Below, in pieces: positions 1-9,072 of a stretch of DNA of 64,000 nt. Under the pieces are notes generated by a model, which did not search any database, was not told the origin of the DNA, and worked only from the letters and a program-made list of their open reading frames with translations. The DNA comes from Prado023 sp963798745. GTDB taxonomy: Bacteria; Actinomycetota; Actinomycetes; S36-B12; CAIYMF01. The translations under genes and the position numbers were made by a program. Each line of letters begins with the position of its first letter. The first letter of the stretch is position 1. Location: contig CAWCUF010000009.1 in NCBI GenBank assembly GCA_963798745.1, forward strand, positions 62,001 through 126,000, written 5' to 3'.

Positions 1-1
1 G

Positions 2-1180
2 CTCGGGTCCCAGCAGTGGGGGCTGCGCGCGGTCAACGCTGAGGCGGCGTGGGCGGTGACCCGCGGATCGGGAGTGATCGTCGCGGTCGTCGACTCCGGG
101 GTGGATGCCACCCATCCAGACCTGGCCGGTCATGTACGTCCCCAGATCGACCTGGTGGCCGACGGGCTGGTCGGGGACCCCGATGGGCATGGCACCCACG
201 TGGCCGGGGTCATCGCCGCCGCGCTGAACGGGGTCGGCTCGGTCGGCCTGGCCCACCAGGTGACCGTCCTGCCGGTGCGGGTGCTCGACGCCGACGGAGC
301 CGGTGACGACGCCACCGTCGCCCAGGGGATCATCGCCGCGGTGAACGCCGGCGCGCGGGTCATCAACCTCTCGCTCGGTGGGGACGGGCCCAGCAGCGCC
401 CTGGACAGCGCGGTGAAGTTCGCCGTGGATCGTGGGATCACGGTCGTGGCCGCGGGGGGAAACAGCTACGACCAGGGCAACCCCGTCGAGTACCCCGCGG
501 CGCTCCCGGGCGTCCTGGCCGTGTCCAGCATCGGCACCGACGGCGCGTCGTCGAGCTTCGCGAACACCGGCTGGTACATCGACCTGACCGCTCCCGGGGA
601 GGACATCGTGTCCACGATCCCCGGGGGGCGCTGGGCCGTCGGGGACGGCACCTCGATGGCCGCCCCGTTCGTCTCGGCCGCCGCGGCCCTGGTCCGCGTG
701 GCCAACCCGACCCTGGCCAAGTCCGCGGTGGACAGTGCGCTGCTGAGCACCGCCCGCGATGACGAGGACGCCGATGGCCGCGACGACTGGTTCGGCTACG
801 GGCTGCTCCAGGCGGACCGGGCAGCGCTGCAGGCTGCCCGTGCCCCCGGCGGCCTCCAGGCCCCGGTCGCGCCGACGCCCACGCCGACGCCCACCCCCAA
901 GCCCAAGCCGACGCCCACGGCCAGCGTGAAGGTGAAAGCCACCAGTGGCCGCTCGAAGCTGTTCGTGGACGTGAACCCCAACAAGGGCTCCGGCCACTGG
1001 AGGTTCCAGGTGCAGTCCAAGCGGAGCAACGGCTCCTGGAAGGCGCTGAAGTCCTACCGGACCAAGGGCAGCGCCGAGACCCGCACCCTCAACCTGAAAC
1101 GGGGCACCTACCGCGTGGTCGTGACTGGCAAGTACGGCTACCGGGGCGTCACCTCGAGGCCGGTCTTCCTGAAGAAGTAG
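2..1180 (+). CDS. S8 subtilisin-like serine protease (5' truncated by window)
   Basis: Secreted-type subtilisin whose start lies left of the window. The frame is open from base 2 and reads a typical pre-catalytic motif (QWGL..VNAEAAW). The triad is visible: Asp in VVDSGVD (codon 92), His in DGHGTH (codon 188) and Ser in GTSMAAP (codon 653), with the oxyanion Asn in AAGGNS. After the catalytic domain comes a Thr-Pro/Lys-Pro linker (about 865-920) and an ~85-residue basic C-terminal domain (to KK-stop) that I do not recognise; it could be a beta-sandwich cell-surface or substrate-binding module. A GTG at 56 is only an internal codon. Substrate unknown. Confidence 0.93.
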   Translation, partial: LGSQQWGLRAVNAEAAWAVTRGSGVIVAVVDSGVDATHPDLAGHVRPQIDLVADGLVGDPDGHGTHVAGVIAAALNGVGSVGLAHQVTVLPVRVLDADGAGDDATVAQGIIAAVNAGARVINLSLGGDGPSSALDSAVKFAVDRGITVVAAGGNSYDQGNPVEYPAALPGVLAVSSIGTDGASSSFANTGWYIDLTAPGEDIVSTIPGGRWAVGDGTSMAAPFVSAAAALVRVANPTLAKSAVDSALLSTARDDEDADGRDDWFGYGLLQADRAALQAARAPGGLQAPVAPTPTPTPTPKPKPTPTASVKVKATSGRSKLFVDVNPNKGSGHWRFQVQSKRSNGSWKALKSYRTKGSAETRTLNLKRGTYRVVVTGKYGYRGVTSRPVFLKK

Positions 1181-1321
1181 GGCCGTCTCGACCTGGCGCC
1201 ACGTGGTGGGGCCACGGCGTGCCGGTGGGTGCCGCGACGCCCGCAGTGATCCTGTGCCAAGGTGGAGGTGTCACACGTGCTGCATCGTCGGCACGGCGGC
1301 GCAGCGAAGGGAGCACTTTCC

Positions 1322-1732
1322 ATGACTGACCACGGCGGCGGGCCCTATGTCCTGGACATCGAGGCGACCACGGTCGACAACGACACGTTCCGCACCACCC
1401 TCTGGACCGGCGAGCACCTGCAGTTGACGGTGATGGCGATCCGCCCCGGCGACGACATCGGCCTCGAGGTCCATGAGGGCAATGACCAGTTCCTCCGGGT
1501 GGAGGGCGGCACCGGTCGCTGCCAGATGGGTCCGGCTCAGGACGACCTGCCCTTCGACGAGCAGGTCGGCGACGGCTGGGCGATCCTCGTGCCCGCCGGC
1601 ACCTGGCACAACGTGTCGAACGTGGGCCAGACCGACCTCAAGGTCTACGCCCTGTACGGGCCGCCGGACCACGAGCCCGGCACGGTCCATGGCACCCACG
1701 ACGACGCCGAGAACGACCCGCACGAGCACTAG
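1322..1732 (+). CDS. Cupin-domain protein
   Basis: Small single-domain cupin of 136 aa. Motif 1 is represented by GLEVHEGNDQFLRVEGGTG and motif 2 by PAGTWHNVSN, giving two His and one Glu able to bind a metal; the second His of the usual HxH is replaced, so metal affinity may be altered. The start is the ATG preceded by GAAGGGAG; an upstream in-frame GTG at 1262 lacks a ribosome site. The C-terminus is rich in His, Asp and Glu. Mannose-6-phosphate-isomerase-like small cupins of this type are widespread and their substrates are mostly unknown. Repeat copy 1 begins directly after its stop codon. Confidence 0.85.
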   Translation: MTDHGGGPYVLDIEATTVDNDTFRTTLWTGEHLQLTVMAIRPGDDIGLEVHEGNDQFLRVEGGTGRCQMGPAQDDLPFDEQVGDGWAILVPAGTWHNVSNVGQTDLKVYALYGPPDHEPGTVHGTHDDAENDPHEH

Positions 1733-1830
1733 CCGCTCCCGGGAAATCTGCTCCCGTTCGCCCGATCTGCTCCCCGAATTCCGGGAGCGGATCGGCGAAA
1801 CGGGAGCGGATCCAATCGGCCGGGCAGCGT
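1733..1830 (+). repeat. Dispersed palindromic repeat, copy 1 (diverged)
   Basis: About 97 bp of imperfect palindrome centred on GAATTC (1776-1781), with several copies of an ATCCGCTCCC-like decamer in both arms. It matches copies at 8909-9012 (inverted) and 27263-27366 (same orientation) but carries roughly a dozen substitutions. It starts at the base after the cupin stop and ends just before the flavoprotein. See finding. Confidence 0.85.
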
Positions 1831-1885
1831 GCGGCGCCGGGCATCCGGGGATGTCAGGTGGCACCAGGGTGCTGCGTCCACCACG

Positions 1886-3286
1886 ATGGGGCGCATGCGG
1901 GAAGTGCTGGTCGTCGGGGCGGATGCGTGCGGGGCGACGGCGGCGTCGGCCATCAAGCGGTCGTTGGGCGAGGACGTGCACGTGCTGGTGCTCGAACGCC
2001 AGCAGTGGACGTCCTACTCCGCCTGTGGCATCCCGTACTGGCTGTCCGGGGAGGTGCACGGCCCCGAGGGCCTGGTGGCGCGCAGCCCTGAGCAGCACCG
2101 CGACAACGGCCTGGACCTGCGCACGGGCTGGGAAGCGACCGAGATCGACGCCACCGGTCGCACGGTCACCGCCGTCGAGTTGAGCACCGGCACCGAGCAC
2201 GTCCTGAGCTACGACGAGCTGGTGATCGGCACGGGTGCCACGCCGATCCGCCCGCCCATCCCCGGCATCGACCTGCCCGGCGTGCACGGCATCCACACCC
2301 TCAACGACGGGCTGGCGGTGCTGGACTCGTTGGCGACCGCCCGTGCCGAGGGACCGGCCGGGACCGAGGATGAGCCACTGCGCGCGGTCGTCGTGGGCGC
2401 CGGCTACATCGGCATCGAGATGGCCGAGGCCATGTGCGCACGCGGCCTGCGCACCACGGTGGTGGACCTGGCCCCGCAGCCGATGAGCACACTGGACCCC
2501 GACATGGGCGCGCACATCGCCACGGCGATGGCAGCCCAGGGGATCACGTTCCGCGGTGGCCAGGCGGTGCAGCGCTTCGAGGCGGGCCGCGACGGGCGGA
2601 TTGCCCGCGTGGTCACGGCCGACGAGGTCCACGACGCGGACATCGTGGTCCTGGGGATGGGCGTCCGGCCGAACAGCGCGCTGGCGCAGGCTGCCGGGCT
2701 CCCGGTCGGTGCCCACGGCGGCATCCGCACCGACGAGCACATGCGCGTGCTCGGCCACGAGCACGTCTGGGCCGGCGGGGACTGCGTCGAGGTCCGCGAC
2801 CGGGTGTCCGGCCAGGACGTGGCCGTCGCCCTGGGCACCCACGCCAACAAGCACGGCCGGGTGATCGGGGAGAACCTCAGCGGCGGGGACCTGGTGTTCC
2901 CCGGGATCGTGGGCACCGCCATCTCCAAGCTGTGCGACCTGGAGGTCGGGCGCACCGGGCTGCGCGAGGCGCAGGCACGCGACCTGGGCCTGGACGTGCG
3001 CACCGTGACGATCACCGCCACGACCCGAGCGGGCTACTTCCCCAGCGCCGAGCGCGTCACGGTGAAGATGCTCGCCGAGGCAGGGACCGGCCGGCTGCTC
3101 GGAGCCCAGATCGTGGGCGGCGCGGGAGCGGGCAAGCGCATCGACGTGGCCGCCGCCGCTCTGTGGAGCGAGTTGACCGTCGAGGACATCACGAGCATGG
3201 ACCTGGCCTACGCCCCGCCGATGTCCCCGTTGTGGGACCCGGTGCAGGTCGCCGCCCGCAGGTTGGCCGGGATGATCAGGAGCTGA
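1886..3286 (+). CDS. FAD-dependent pyridine nucleotide-disulfide oxidoreductase, CoA-disulfide reductase / NADH oxidase type
   Basis: Flavoprotein of 466 aa that should reduce a disulfide (CoA or another thiol) or O2 with NAD(P)H. An N-terminal FAD fold (VLVVGADACGATAAS, an atypical glycine motif) is followed by the single redox Cys in SYSACGIPYW, diagnostic of the class-III CoADR/NOX/NPR group. An NAD-binding motif (VVVGAGYIGIEMAE) lies near residue 175, and the C-terminal dimerisation domain ends with AYAPPMSPLWDPV, whose Tyr is conserved in CoA-disulfide reductases. ATG 1895 (after a GGGG run) is an equally good start. In a mycothiol producer the physiological disulfide is uncertain. Confidence 0.88.
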   Translation: MGRMREVLVVGADACGATAASAIKRSLGEDVHVLVLERQQWTSYSACGIPYWLSGEVHGPEGLVARSPEQHRDNGLDLRTGWEATEIDATGRTVTAVELSTGTEHVLSYDELVIGTGATPIRPPIPGIDLPGVHGIHTLNDGLAVLDSLATARAEGPAGTEDEPLRAVVVGAGYIGIEMAEAMCARGLRTTVVDLAPQPMSTLDPDMGAHIATAMAAQGITFRGGQAVQRFEAGRDGRIARVVTADEVHDADIVVLGMGVRPNSALAQAAGLPVGAHGGIRTDEHMRVLGHEHVWAGGDCVEVRDRVSGQDVAVALGTHANKHGRVIGENLSGGDLVFPGIVGTAISKLCDLEVGRTGLREAQARDLGLDVRTVTITATTRAGYFPSAERVTVKMLAEAGTGRLLGAQIVGGAGAGKRIDVAAAALWSELTVEDITSMDLAYAPPMSPLWDPVQVAARRLAGMIRS

Positions 3287-3397
3287 CGGCGCCTTCCCGG
3301 CGCCCGCCAGGCCCGCCCCCTTGCTACCGGGCCCGCGCGCTGCGTGCCAGCCGAGGGCGAACCGATCTCGGAACTGTCCGCAGTTACCCTTGGCGCC

Positions 3398-4225
3398 ATG
3401 GCCACCGCACGCACGTCCCGACCTGTCCGCACCGCTCTGGGCCTGTTGGCAGCGGTCGCGCTGACCAGCCTGCTCTCCGCGTGCGCTGGTGAATCGGTCG
3501 CGGGTGACTCGTCCGCGGCACCCCCGGAGTTGGCCGGAACCGCCTGGAACCTCGCGGTCTTCACCCACGATCCGGGCGGCGAGAAGCCGGCCGTGGCCGA
3601 TGCGCCAGCGCCGCTGGCGTTCGCCGAGGACGGCACGATCGCCGGGTCGACGGGCTGCAACCGGTTCACCGGCACATTCACCCAGGACGGCTCGGACGTG
3701 CGCATCATGCCCGGGCCCATGACCCAGATGGCCTGCGTCGATCCGGTCGCCGAACAGGAGGCATCCCTCATCCCAGCGATGTCGCAGGTGACCACCGCCG
3801 CGACCGCGGGCGCCGACCTCGAGCTCAGCGACTCACAGGGCACCGTCCTGTTGGTCTACACCCCGGGATCGACCACCCTGGTCGGCAGCTCGTGGCAGGT
3901 CACGGGGATCAACAACGGAGCCGACGCTGTCGTCTCCAGCGAGCAGTCCGCTGCCGCGACCGCACAGTTCGGCGAGGACGGCACCCTGACCGGCAGCGGT
4001 GGGTGCAACACGTTCAACGCCACCTACACCCTCGACGGATCCGAGGGAGTCGTCATCGGTCCCATCGCCTCGACCAAGAAGGCGTGCCCGGAGCCGGTGC
4101 AGACCACCGAGGGGCAGTACTTCGCCGCCCTCGAGGCATCCACGACCTATCAACTCGAGGGTGACGCCCTCACCCTGCGCGATGCCGACGGCGCCACCCA
4201 GGTGACGCTGCGCGCTGCGAGCTGA
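3398..4225 (+). CDS. META-domain (HslJ-like) lipoprotein with two repeats
   Basis: Predicted exported lipoprotein of 275 aa: basic N-terminus, hydrophobic stretch and lipobox LLSAC, so Cys is expected to be acylated. Two tandem META/DUF306 domains follow. The first runs from ELAGTAWNL through GCNRFTGTF, the second from LVGSSWQVTG through GGCNTFNATY; each has the paired GCN...C cysteines seen in HslJ-like proteins. HslJ in E. coli is linked to heat shock and novobiocin resistance, but the function of the actinobacterial family is unknown. The upstream ORF extension to 3344 looks non-coding. Confidence 0.85.
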   Translation: MATARTSRPVRTALGLLAAVALTSLLSACAGESVAGDSSAAPPELAGTAWNLAVFTHDPGGEKPAVADAPAPLAFAEDGTIAGSTGCNRFTGTFTQDGSDVRIMPGPMTQMACVDPVAEQEASLIPAMSQVTTAATAGADLELSDSQGTVLLVYTPGSTTLVGSSWQVTGINNGADAVVSSEQSAAATAQFGEDGTLTGSGGCNTFNATYTLDGSEGVVIGPIASTKKACPEPVQTTEGQYFAALEASTTYQLEGDALTLRDADGATQVTLRAAS

Positions 4226-4384
4226 GCAGCCCCCGGCGGCTCGGCCCGACCCCCGGGCCGTCCGGATGGGTGAGGGGTCCACCCCCGCAATTCAAGACAC
4301 CCGTTCCAGACTCCGACATACTCCCCGGTGGCCCACGCCGACGCGCGCGTAGATGCTGGGCCGCCGGAGGAGAGGGGTACGGCC

Positions 4385-5452
4385 ATGGTGGGTTCACTGC
4401 GTGGGATCACGGTCGTCGGGCTGACCGCTGTCAGCCTGTTGGCCGGGTCGGCATCGATGGCCGGGGGCACGTCGATGGCGATGGCCGCCCGGCCCACGAC
4501 GGTGCCGCACACCGCACTGGCCACCTCCGCGCGCCCCGCGCCCGTACCCAACGCGGTCCGGGTGGGGACCTACAACGTGATGAAGTCCACGCGTCTGAAG
4601 TCCCGCTGGCCATGGAGCGCTCGGCGAGTCGCACTGCTCAACACGGTGCGGGCCACGCGCCCGGACGTCCTGCTGGTCCAGGAGGCCAACACCCAGAAGT
4701 GGGGTGGGAGGACGCATGTGGAGGACGTGCGCCGGGTCCTGGGCAGCGCCGGCTACCAGATCGCCTCGATGGAGTACAACAACTGCACGGCCTGGTGCAC
4801 CCGGGGCGCGCACGTGTTCTACAACCCCGCCCGGATCGGTCCGGTCGCCCCACCCAGCGGGCGGCTGCCGTCAGCAGGCATGCTCGGGCTCTCCCAGATC
4901 GCCGGCCTGGGCTTCGGCAGCATCCAGGACCGGGCGGCGTCGTGGGCGTTCCTGCGTCCGGCGGGCAGCAGTCGCACCACGCTCTACGTCTCGGTGCACC
5001 TGCCCACGAACAAGAACGCAGCCGGTGAGCGTCTGCGGGTGGCGGTCGCGACCAAGCTGCGGCCCTGGGCCAACAGGCTGATCGCGGCCAGTGGGTTCGG
5101 TGCTGTGGACCTGGTGATCGGCGGGGACCTGAACTCCTATGCCAAGCGCCAGCCGAACGGCGCCCAGCGGGTGCTGACGACGGCCGGGCTGGTCGACGGC
5201 GCGACAGCACCGCTGGTCGTCAACGGCAACTTCGGCACCGTCAACTACACGCCCAAGACGCGCAAGTACAAGGGCTTCCCGCCGCGGCCGTACTTCTACA
5301 AGCGCAACACGACCCGGATCGACTACGTGTTCGCCAGCGTGAGCCCGCTGCGCCACGAGGTGGTCCTGCAGCTCGCGGCCGACGGCCGGTTCGACAACCG
5401 GTTCCGGGCCTCGGACCACAACCTGGTGCTGGTGGACCTGCCGCTGCGCTAG
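4385..5452 (+). CDS. Secreted endonuclease/exonuclease/phosphatase family protein
   Basis: DNase-I-like fold enzyme of 355 aa with an N-terminal signal segment ending near SMAMAARP, so probably exported. Catalytic motifs are in order: GTYNVM, VLLVQEAN (metal-binding Glu), YVSVHLPT (His), VIGGDLNSY (Asp/Asn) and ASDHNLV (Asp-His). These define Mg2+-dependent phosphodiesterases; the substrate could be DNA, an inositol phosphate or a lipid head group. The start follows a strong GGAGGAGAGGGG site. It stands alone, convergent with the znu operon. Confidence 0.87.
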   Translation: MVGSLRGITVVGLTAVSLLAGSASMAGGTSMAMAARPTTVPHTALATSARPAPVPNAVRVGTYNVMKSTRLKSRWPWSARRVALLNTVRATRPDVLLVQEANTQKWGGRTHVEDVRRVLGSAGYQIASMEYNNCTAWCTRGAHVFYNPARIGPVAPPSGRLPSAGMLGLSQIAGLGFGSIQDRAASWAFLRPAGSSRTTLYVSVHLPTNKNAAGERLRVAVATKLRPWANRLIAASGFGAVDLVIGGDLNSYAKRQPNGAQRVLTTAGLVDGATAPLVVNGNFGTVNYTPKTRKYKGFPPRPYFYKRNTTRIDYVFASVSPLRHEVVLQLAADGRFDNRFRASDHNLVLVDLPLR

Positions 5453-5550
5453 CCGCGCCGGGCCGGTCGGCCCGCGTAGGGGGCTGCGGCCGTCGCGTCC
5501 GACGCGGGGGGGAGGGGGGGAGGGCCGGTGGGTGTCGGTGATTGGTCGGG

Positions 5551-6336
5551 TCAGTGGTGGTGAGAATCGTGGGCGGGGTCGTCGAGGAACCCATCCCAGT
5601 CGTGGACGCCGCCCAGACCGTAGGCGACCTCGAGGTTGCGCCGGGTGCACACGGTCTCCGGCGGCCCCGCGGCCACCACCCGCCCGCTGACCAGGACCAC
5701 CCAGTCGGCCGCACGCGCCTCGTCGAGGTCGTGGGTGGTCAGGATCACCGTGCAACCATCCGCGCGCTGCTCGTGGATCAGGGAGTCGATGGTCGCCGCT
5801 GAGTTGATGTCCAGACCCGTCAGCGGCTCGTCGAGCACCAACAACTCGTGGTCCTGGGCGATCCCCTGCGCGATCAGCACGCGTTGACGCTGCCCCCCGG
5901 AGAGTTCGTGCATGTGCCGACCGGCCAGAGCCGTGATCTGCATCCGCTCCATCGCGCCGGCCACGGTCGCCCGATCACTGTCGCGGAACCGGCCGAACAG
6001 GCCGCGCTGGGGGAGCCGACCAAGGCCCACCACCTCGCGCACGGTGATGGGCGTGGCCCGCGGCACAGGAGTCGCCTGCATGACGTAGCTCATCCGCGCA
6101 CGCGCCTCGTTCGGGGGCACGCCCAGCACCTGCAGGGTGCCGGAGGCCACCGGGACCAGCCCAGCCAGCGCCGAGAGCAAGGTGGACTTGCCCGATCCGT
6201 TCGGGCCGATGACCGACACCACCCCCACCTTCGGGATCTCGAACGTGGACCGGGCCAGCGCGACATGGCTGCCGTAGCGCAGTTCCAGGTCGCGGGCGAT
6301 GGCGATGACTGGGTCGGTGCTCCGCGGGGTGCTCAC
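5551..6336 (-). CDS. znuC: Zinc/manganese ABC transporter ATP-binding protein
   Basis: ATPase subunit of a metal-ion importer, 261 aa. Walker A is GPNGSGKS (residues about 44-51), the signature LSGGQRQR, Walker B LLVLDEP. The C-terminus ends in a His-rich tail (DSHHH), as in many metal transporters. The GTG start overlaps the permease stop by 4 bp (GTGA), so it is translationally coupled as the last gene of znuA-znuB-znuC. Zinc is favoured over manganese because of the divergent Zur-like regulator and the His-rich binding protein. Confidence 0.93.
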   Translation of the reverse strand: MSTPRSTDPVIAIARDLELRYGSHVALARSTFEIPKVGVVSVIGPNGSGKSTLLSALAGLVPVASGTLQVLGVPPNEARARMSYVMQATPVPRATPITVREVVGLGRLPQRGLFGRFRDSDRATVAGAMERMQITALAGRHMHELSGGQRQRVLIAQGIAQDHELLVLDEPLTGLDINSAATIDSLIHEQRADGCTVILTTHDLDEARAADWVVLVSGRVVAAGPPETVCTRRNLEVAYGLGGVHDWDGFLDDPAHDSHHH

Positions 6337-7244
6337 GTGCTCGCCCCGGTCACGGCCGCATCGTCGGCGGCTCCGCCCGCCGCTGCGGCCGATGCGCGAT
6401 CAGCGTCGTGCGCCTGCCTGCGCCGGTGCACGCGCTTGGAGATCGGCAGCACCAGGAAGAACAGCGCGACCGGGAGGACCGCCATGGTCGCCGACGCGGC
6501 CGTGCCGAGGTGGTAGCTCAGGACCAGGCCGGCCCACACCGAGAACACCGACAGCACGGCAGCGCCGAGCATCATCCGGGGGACCGTGCGGGCCACCAGT
6601 GAAGCGGTGGCCGGCGGGCCGACCAGCAGGCCGAACACCAGCAGAGTCCCGACCGCCTGGAAGCTGCCGATCACGGCCGTGCCGATCAGCACCAACAGGG
6701 CAGCATGCGCGAGCTTCGGACGCATCCCCAGCAGGTAGGCCTTCTGCTCGTTGAACGACAGTGCGAGCAGCGGCCGGTAGAGCGCGAGCGAGGCGAGGAT
6801 CACGATCGCGGCCAGTCCCACCTGCCAGGTCAGGTCCGCGCGGGTCACGCCCAGCGCGTCGCCGAACAGGATCGAGGTGAGGCTGCCGGTGTAGCTGTCC
6901 ACCTTCGAGATGATCACCACGCCCAGGCCGAGCATCCCCACGAACAGCAGGCCGATCGCGGTGTCGTCGTTCAGTGCGGTGTTGCGCCGGACGGTCTCGA
7001 TCAGTGCCAGCATCACCAGGGCAGCGACCGCGGCGCCCAGCAGAGGGCTGAAGTCGAACGCCACCGCTGCGGCGATCCCAGGAACCACCCCATGGGTGAA
7101 CGCGTCACCGAAGAACGCCATCCCGCGCAGCACCAGCCAGGTGCCCACCACCGAGCACATCAGCCCCGCGAGGATCCCCCCGGCCAGCGCCCGCTGCTGG
7201 AAACCGAGCGCGAACGGGTCGGTGAGCCACGCCATCCATGCCAC
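6333..7244 (-). CDS. znuB: Zinc/manganese ABC transporter permease
   Basis: Integral membrane permease of the ZnuB/MntB (ABC-3) family, 303 aa, with eight or nine hydrophobic segments and the conserved opening in which FFGDAFTHGVVPG follows the second segment. It forms the channel with ZnuC. The GTG at 7244 gives the longest form; ATG 7235 (MAWLTDPF) is an alternative start. Its C-terminus is basic then Ala-rich. It lies about 90 bp downstream of znuA and overlaps znuC. Confidence 0.92.
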   Translation of the reverse strand: MAWMAWLTDPFALGFQQRALAGGILAGLMCSVVGTWLVLRGMAFFGDAFTHGVVPGIAAAVAFDFSPLLGAAVAALVMLALIETVRRNTALNDDTAIGLLFVGMLGLGVVIISKVDSYTGSLTSILFGDALGVTRADLTWQVGLAAIVILASLALYRPLLALSFNEQKAYLLGMRPKLAHAALLVLIGTAVIGSFQAVGTLLVFGLLVGPPATASLVARTVPRMMLGAAVLSVFSVWAGLVLSYHLGTAASATMAVLPVALFFLVLPISKRVHRRRQAHDADRASAAAAGGAADDAAVTGAST

Positions 7245-7332
7245 GCGCGCAGCCTAGGCCCTGAGCCACGAGGACGACGTGCGCGCCCGCAGCCGGGTTG
7301 CGGCGCCCAGCAGTCGCTGCATCCGTGTGGGC

Positions 7333-8316
7333 CTAACCGCGCAGCGCGGCGGAGATGCTCTGGGCGTTCGTGGTGAGCATCCCCTGGTAGTCCTCAGCGC
7401 CCGACCCGGGGCCGCCAAGGCTGCCCACGAACAGGGAGACGACCTCGACGTCGCCGACTTCAGCGGCCAGTGCGTCGACCAGGACCTCGGAGTCTGTGGT
7501 GTTCGAGAAGATCGCAGGTACCCCCGTGTCGCGGATGGTGCCGGCGAGGGCGGCCAGCTCCGCAGAGCTCGGCTCGGCCAGCGTGGAGCCGCCCGGGATG
7601 ACGGTGCCGGCCACGGTGTAGTCGTATGCATCGGCCAGGTAGCCCAGCGCGTCGTGGTCGGTGACCAGGATCCGCCGGTCAGCAGGGACCTCGGCCAGGG
7701 TGGCGGCCACCTCGGCGTCGAGTTCGGCCAGCTCGTCGTGCAGGCTCGCGCCGCAGGTGCCGAAGGCCGGATCGCCGGTCAGTTCCGTGAGCTGCGCGCC
7801 GATGAGCTCTGCTGCGGTGGCGACCCGAGCGACGTCGTGCCACACATGCGGATCGTCCCCATCGTGATCGTGGCCGTCATCGTCGGCGTGCTCCTCGGCA
7901 GCGTGCGCACCGAACGGGATCGGGTCCAGGAGCGGGGCCACCTCGAACACGGTCGCACCGTCCTGGGCGGCTGAGGCGAGGCTGTTGGCCAGGCCTCCCT
8001 CGAGACCCAGCCCGTTGGCGATGACGAGGTCCGCGTCGATCATCCGGGCGACGTCCTGCGCCGACGGCGAGTAGTCGTGCGGGTCGGCGCCCACCGGCAT
8101 CAGCGTGCTCACCGCACCGGTGTCGGCGCAGGTCACCACCTGCCTGGCGATGTCGCCCCATACGGTCGTGGTGGCCACGACGGAGACCCCGTCCGCGTCG
8201 GCAGTTGCTGTGGGGTCAGCGGCCGAGCAGCCCGCCAGCGCCAGCGCACCCACGCCGACGAATGCGACGGCGCGGCTCCACCGCACGGGTGCACCTCGGG
8301 GACCCCCTGTGAACAT
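7333..8316 (-). CDS. znuA: Zinc-binding ABC transporter lipoprotein
   Basis: Cluster A-I metal-binding lipoprotein, 327 aa, lipobox LALAGC. An acidic His-rich loop (EEHADDDGHDHDGDD, residues about 137-152) precedes PHVWHD, a metal-ligand region of ZnuA proteins; later His and Asp/Glu residues complete the site. The loop is typical for zinc rather than manganese binding. ATG 8316 is chosen because AAGGAGAGG lies six bases upstream; the upstream ATG at 8334 would put the ribosome site inside the coding region. First gene of the operon, divergent from zur. Confidence 0.93.
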   Translation of the reverse strand: MFTGGPRGAPVRWSRAVAFVGVGALALAGCSAADPTATADADGVSVVATTTVWGDIARQVVTCADTGAVSTLMPVGADPHDYSPSAQDVARMIDADLVIANGLGLEGGLANSLASAAQDGATVFEVAPLLDPIPFGAHAAEEHADDDGHDHDGDDPHVWHDVARVATAAELIGAQLTELTGDPAFGTCGASLHDELAELDAEVAATLAEVPADRRILVTDHDALGYLADAYDYTVAGTVIPGGSTLAEPSSAELAALAGTIRDTGVPAIFSNTTDSEVLVDALAAEVGDVEVVSLFVGSLGGPGSGAEDYQGMLTTNAQSISAALRG

Positions 8317-8338
8317 GAGCTGCCTCTCCTTCACGGCG

Positions 8339-8360
8339 TAATGAGAATCAGTCTAGATTA
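8339..8360. promoter_or_regulatory. Candidate Zur operator
   Basis: An A/T-rich stretch in otherwise G+C-rich DNA reads TAATGAGAATCAGTCTAG then ATTA. The left half resembles the TAATGAAAATCA half of known actinobacterial Zur sites; the right half is degenerate. It lies between the divergent znuA (start 8316) and zur (start 8405), where a shared operator would control both. Binding is inferred. Confidence 0.5.
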
Positions 8361-8404
8361 GCCTGGGCCTGGGTGCCAAGTCTGTGCGCAGCTACCCTTG
8401 CGCC

Positions 8405-8818
8405 ATGACTGAGTCGCCCGCGCGCCCCCGCCAGCGCACGACGCGCCAGCGGGTCGCGGTGGCCGAGTTGCTCGCCGATGCCGGGGAGTTCCGCAGCGCC
8501 CAGGAGATTCATGCCGAGCTGCGGTCCCGGGGCGCTTCGGTCGGCCTGGCCACGGTGTACCGCAACCTCGGGCACATGGCCGAGCTCGGCGAACTCGACA
8601 CCCTGGTGCGCGACGACGGCGAGACGCTCTACCGGCGATGCAGCGATGTGCATCACCATCACCTGGTGTGCCGCGAGTGCGGGCACACGGTGGAGATCGT
8701 GGGCCCCGGTGTGGAGCGCTGGGCCGATGCGGTCGCCGGCGAGCACGGGTTCAGTGAGGTGAGCCACCAGTTGGAGCTCTTCGGGCTGTGTGCCCGCTGC
8801 CGGGCTGCCGTCGGCTGA
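8405..8818 (+). CDS. zur: Fur-family transcriptional regulator, probably Zur
   Basis: Fur-superfamily repressor of 137 aa. The N-terminal winged helix includes RTTRQRVAVAELL and VGLATVYRNLGHMAE, the Fur DNA-recognition helix. The metal region has HHHHLVCRECGH, and a second CxxC (CARC) sits at the C-terminus; the two CxxC pairs form the structural zinc site. Divergence from znuABC makes zinc the most likely co-repressor. ATG 8405 is used; an upstream in-frame ATG at 8384 has no support. Confidence 0.9.
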   Translation: MTESPARPRQRTTRQRVAVAELLADAGEFRSAQEIHAELRSRGASVGLATVYRNLGHMAELGELDTLVRDDGETLYRRCSDVHHHHLVCRECGHTVEIVGPGVERWADAVAGEHGFSEVSHQLELFGLCARCRAAVG

Positions 8819-8908
8819 GTCCCGGTACCGCTGAATCAGGCACCACCGGACCCCGCGCCACCGAACGGGGCACCGCCAAACCTGGTACTCCGCACCGCCC
8901 CCGCCCAC

Positions 8909-9012
8909 CCCGCTGGTCGGCCGACTGGATCCGCTCCCCTTTCGCCGATCCGCTCCCGGAATTCGGGGAGCGGATCGGGCGAACGGGAGCGGATTCCCCG
9001 GGACGCGTCCTC
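8909..9012 (-). repeat. Dispersed palindromic repeat, copy 2
   Basis: Inverted copy of the element at 27263-27366: its reverse complement matches over about 104 bp with one clear substitution. Centre GAATTC is at 8959-8964. It lies in the 254-bp convergent gap between zur and pncB, so it could act as a bidirectional transcript end. No target-site duplication is obvious. Confidence 0.9.
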
Positions 9013-9072
9013 GGGAAACGGCTCATCACAGACATAGGTACCCCCCGCGCCACGCACCCCGCGCCCCACCCC

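Noticed and set aside
1271..3568. 765-codon minus-strand ORF
   Set aside because: Antisense of the cupin and flavoprotein; composition is Gly/Arg/His-rich without any motif.
5460..5473. Rho-independent terminator GGGCC-GGTC-GGCCC between the EEP gene and znuC
   Set aside because: Stem of 5 bp only, no U-run; too weak to list.
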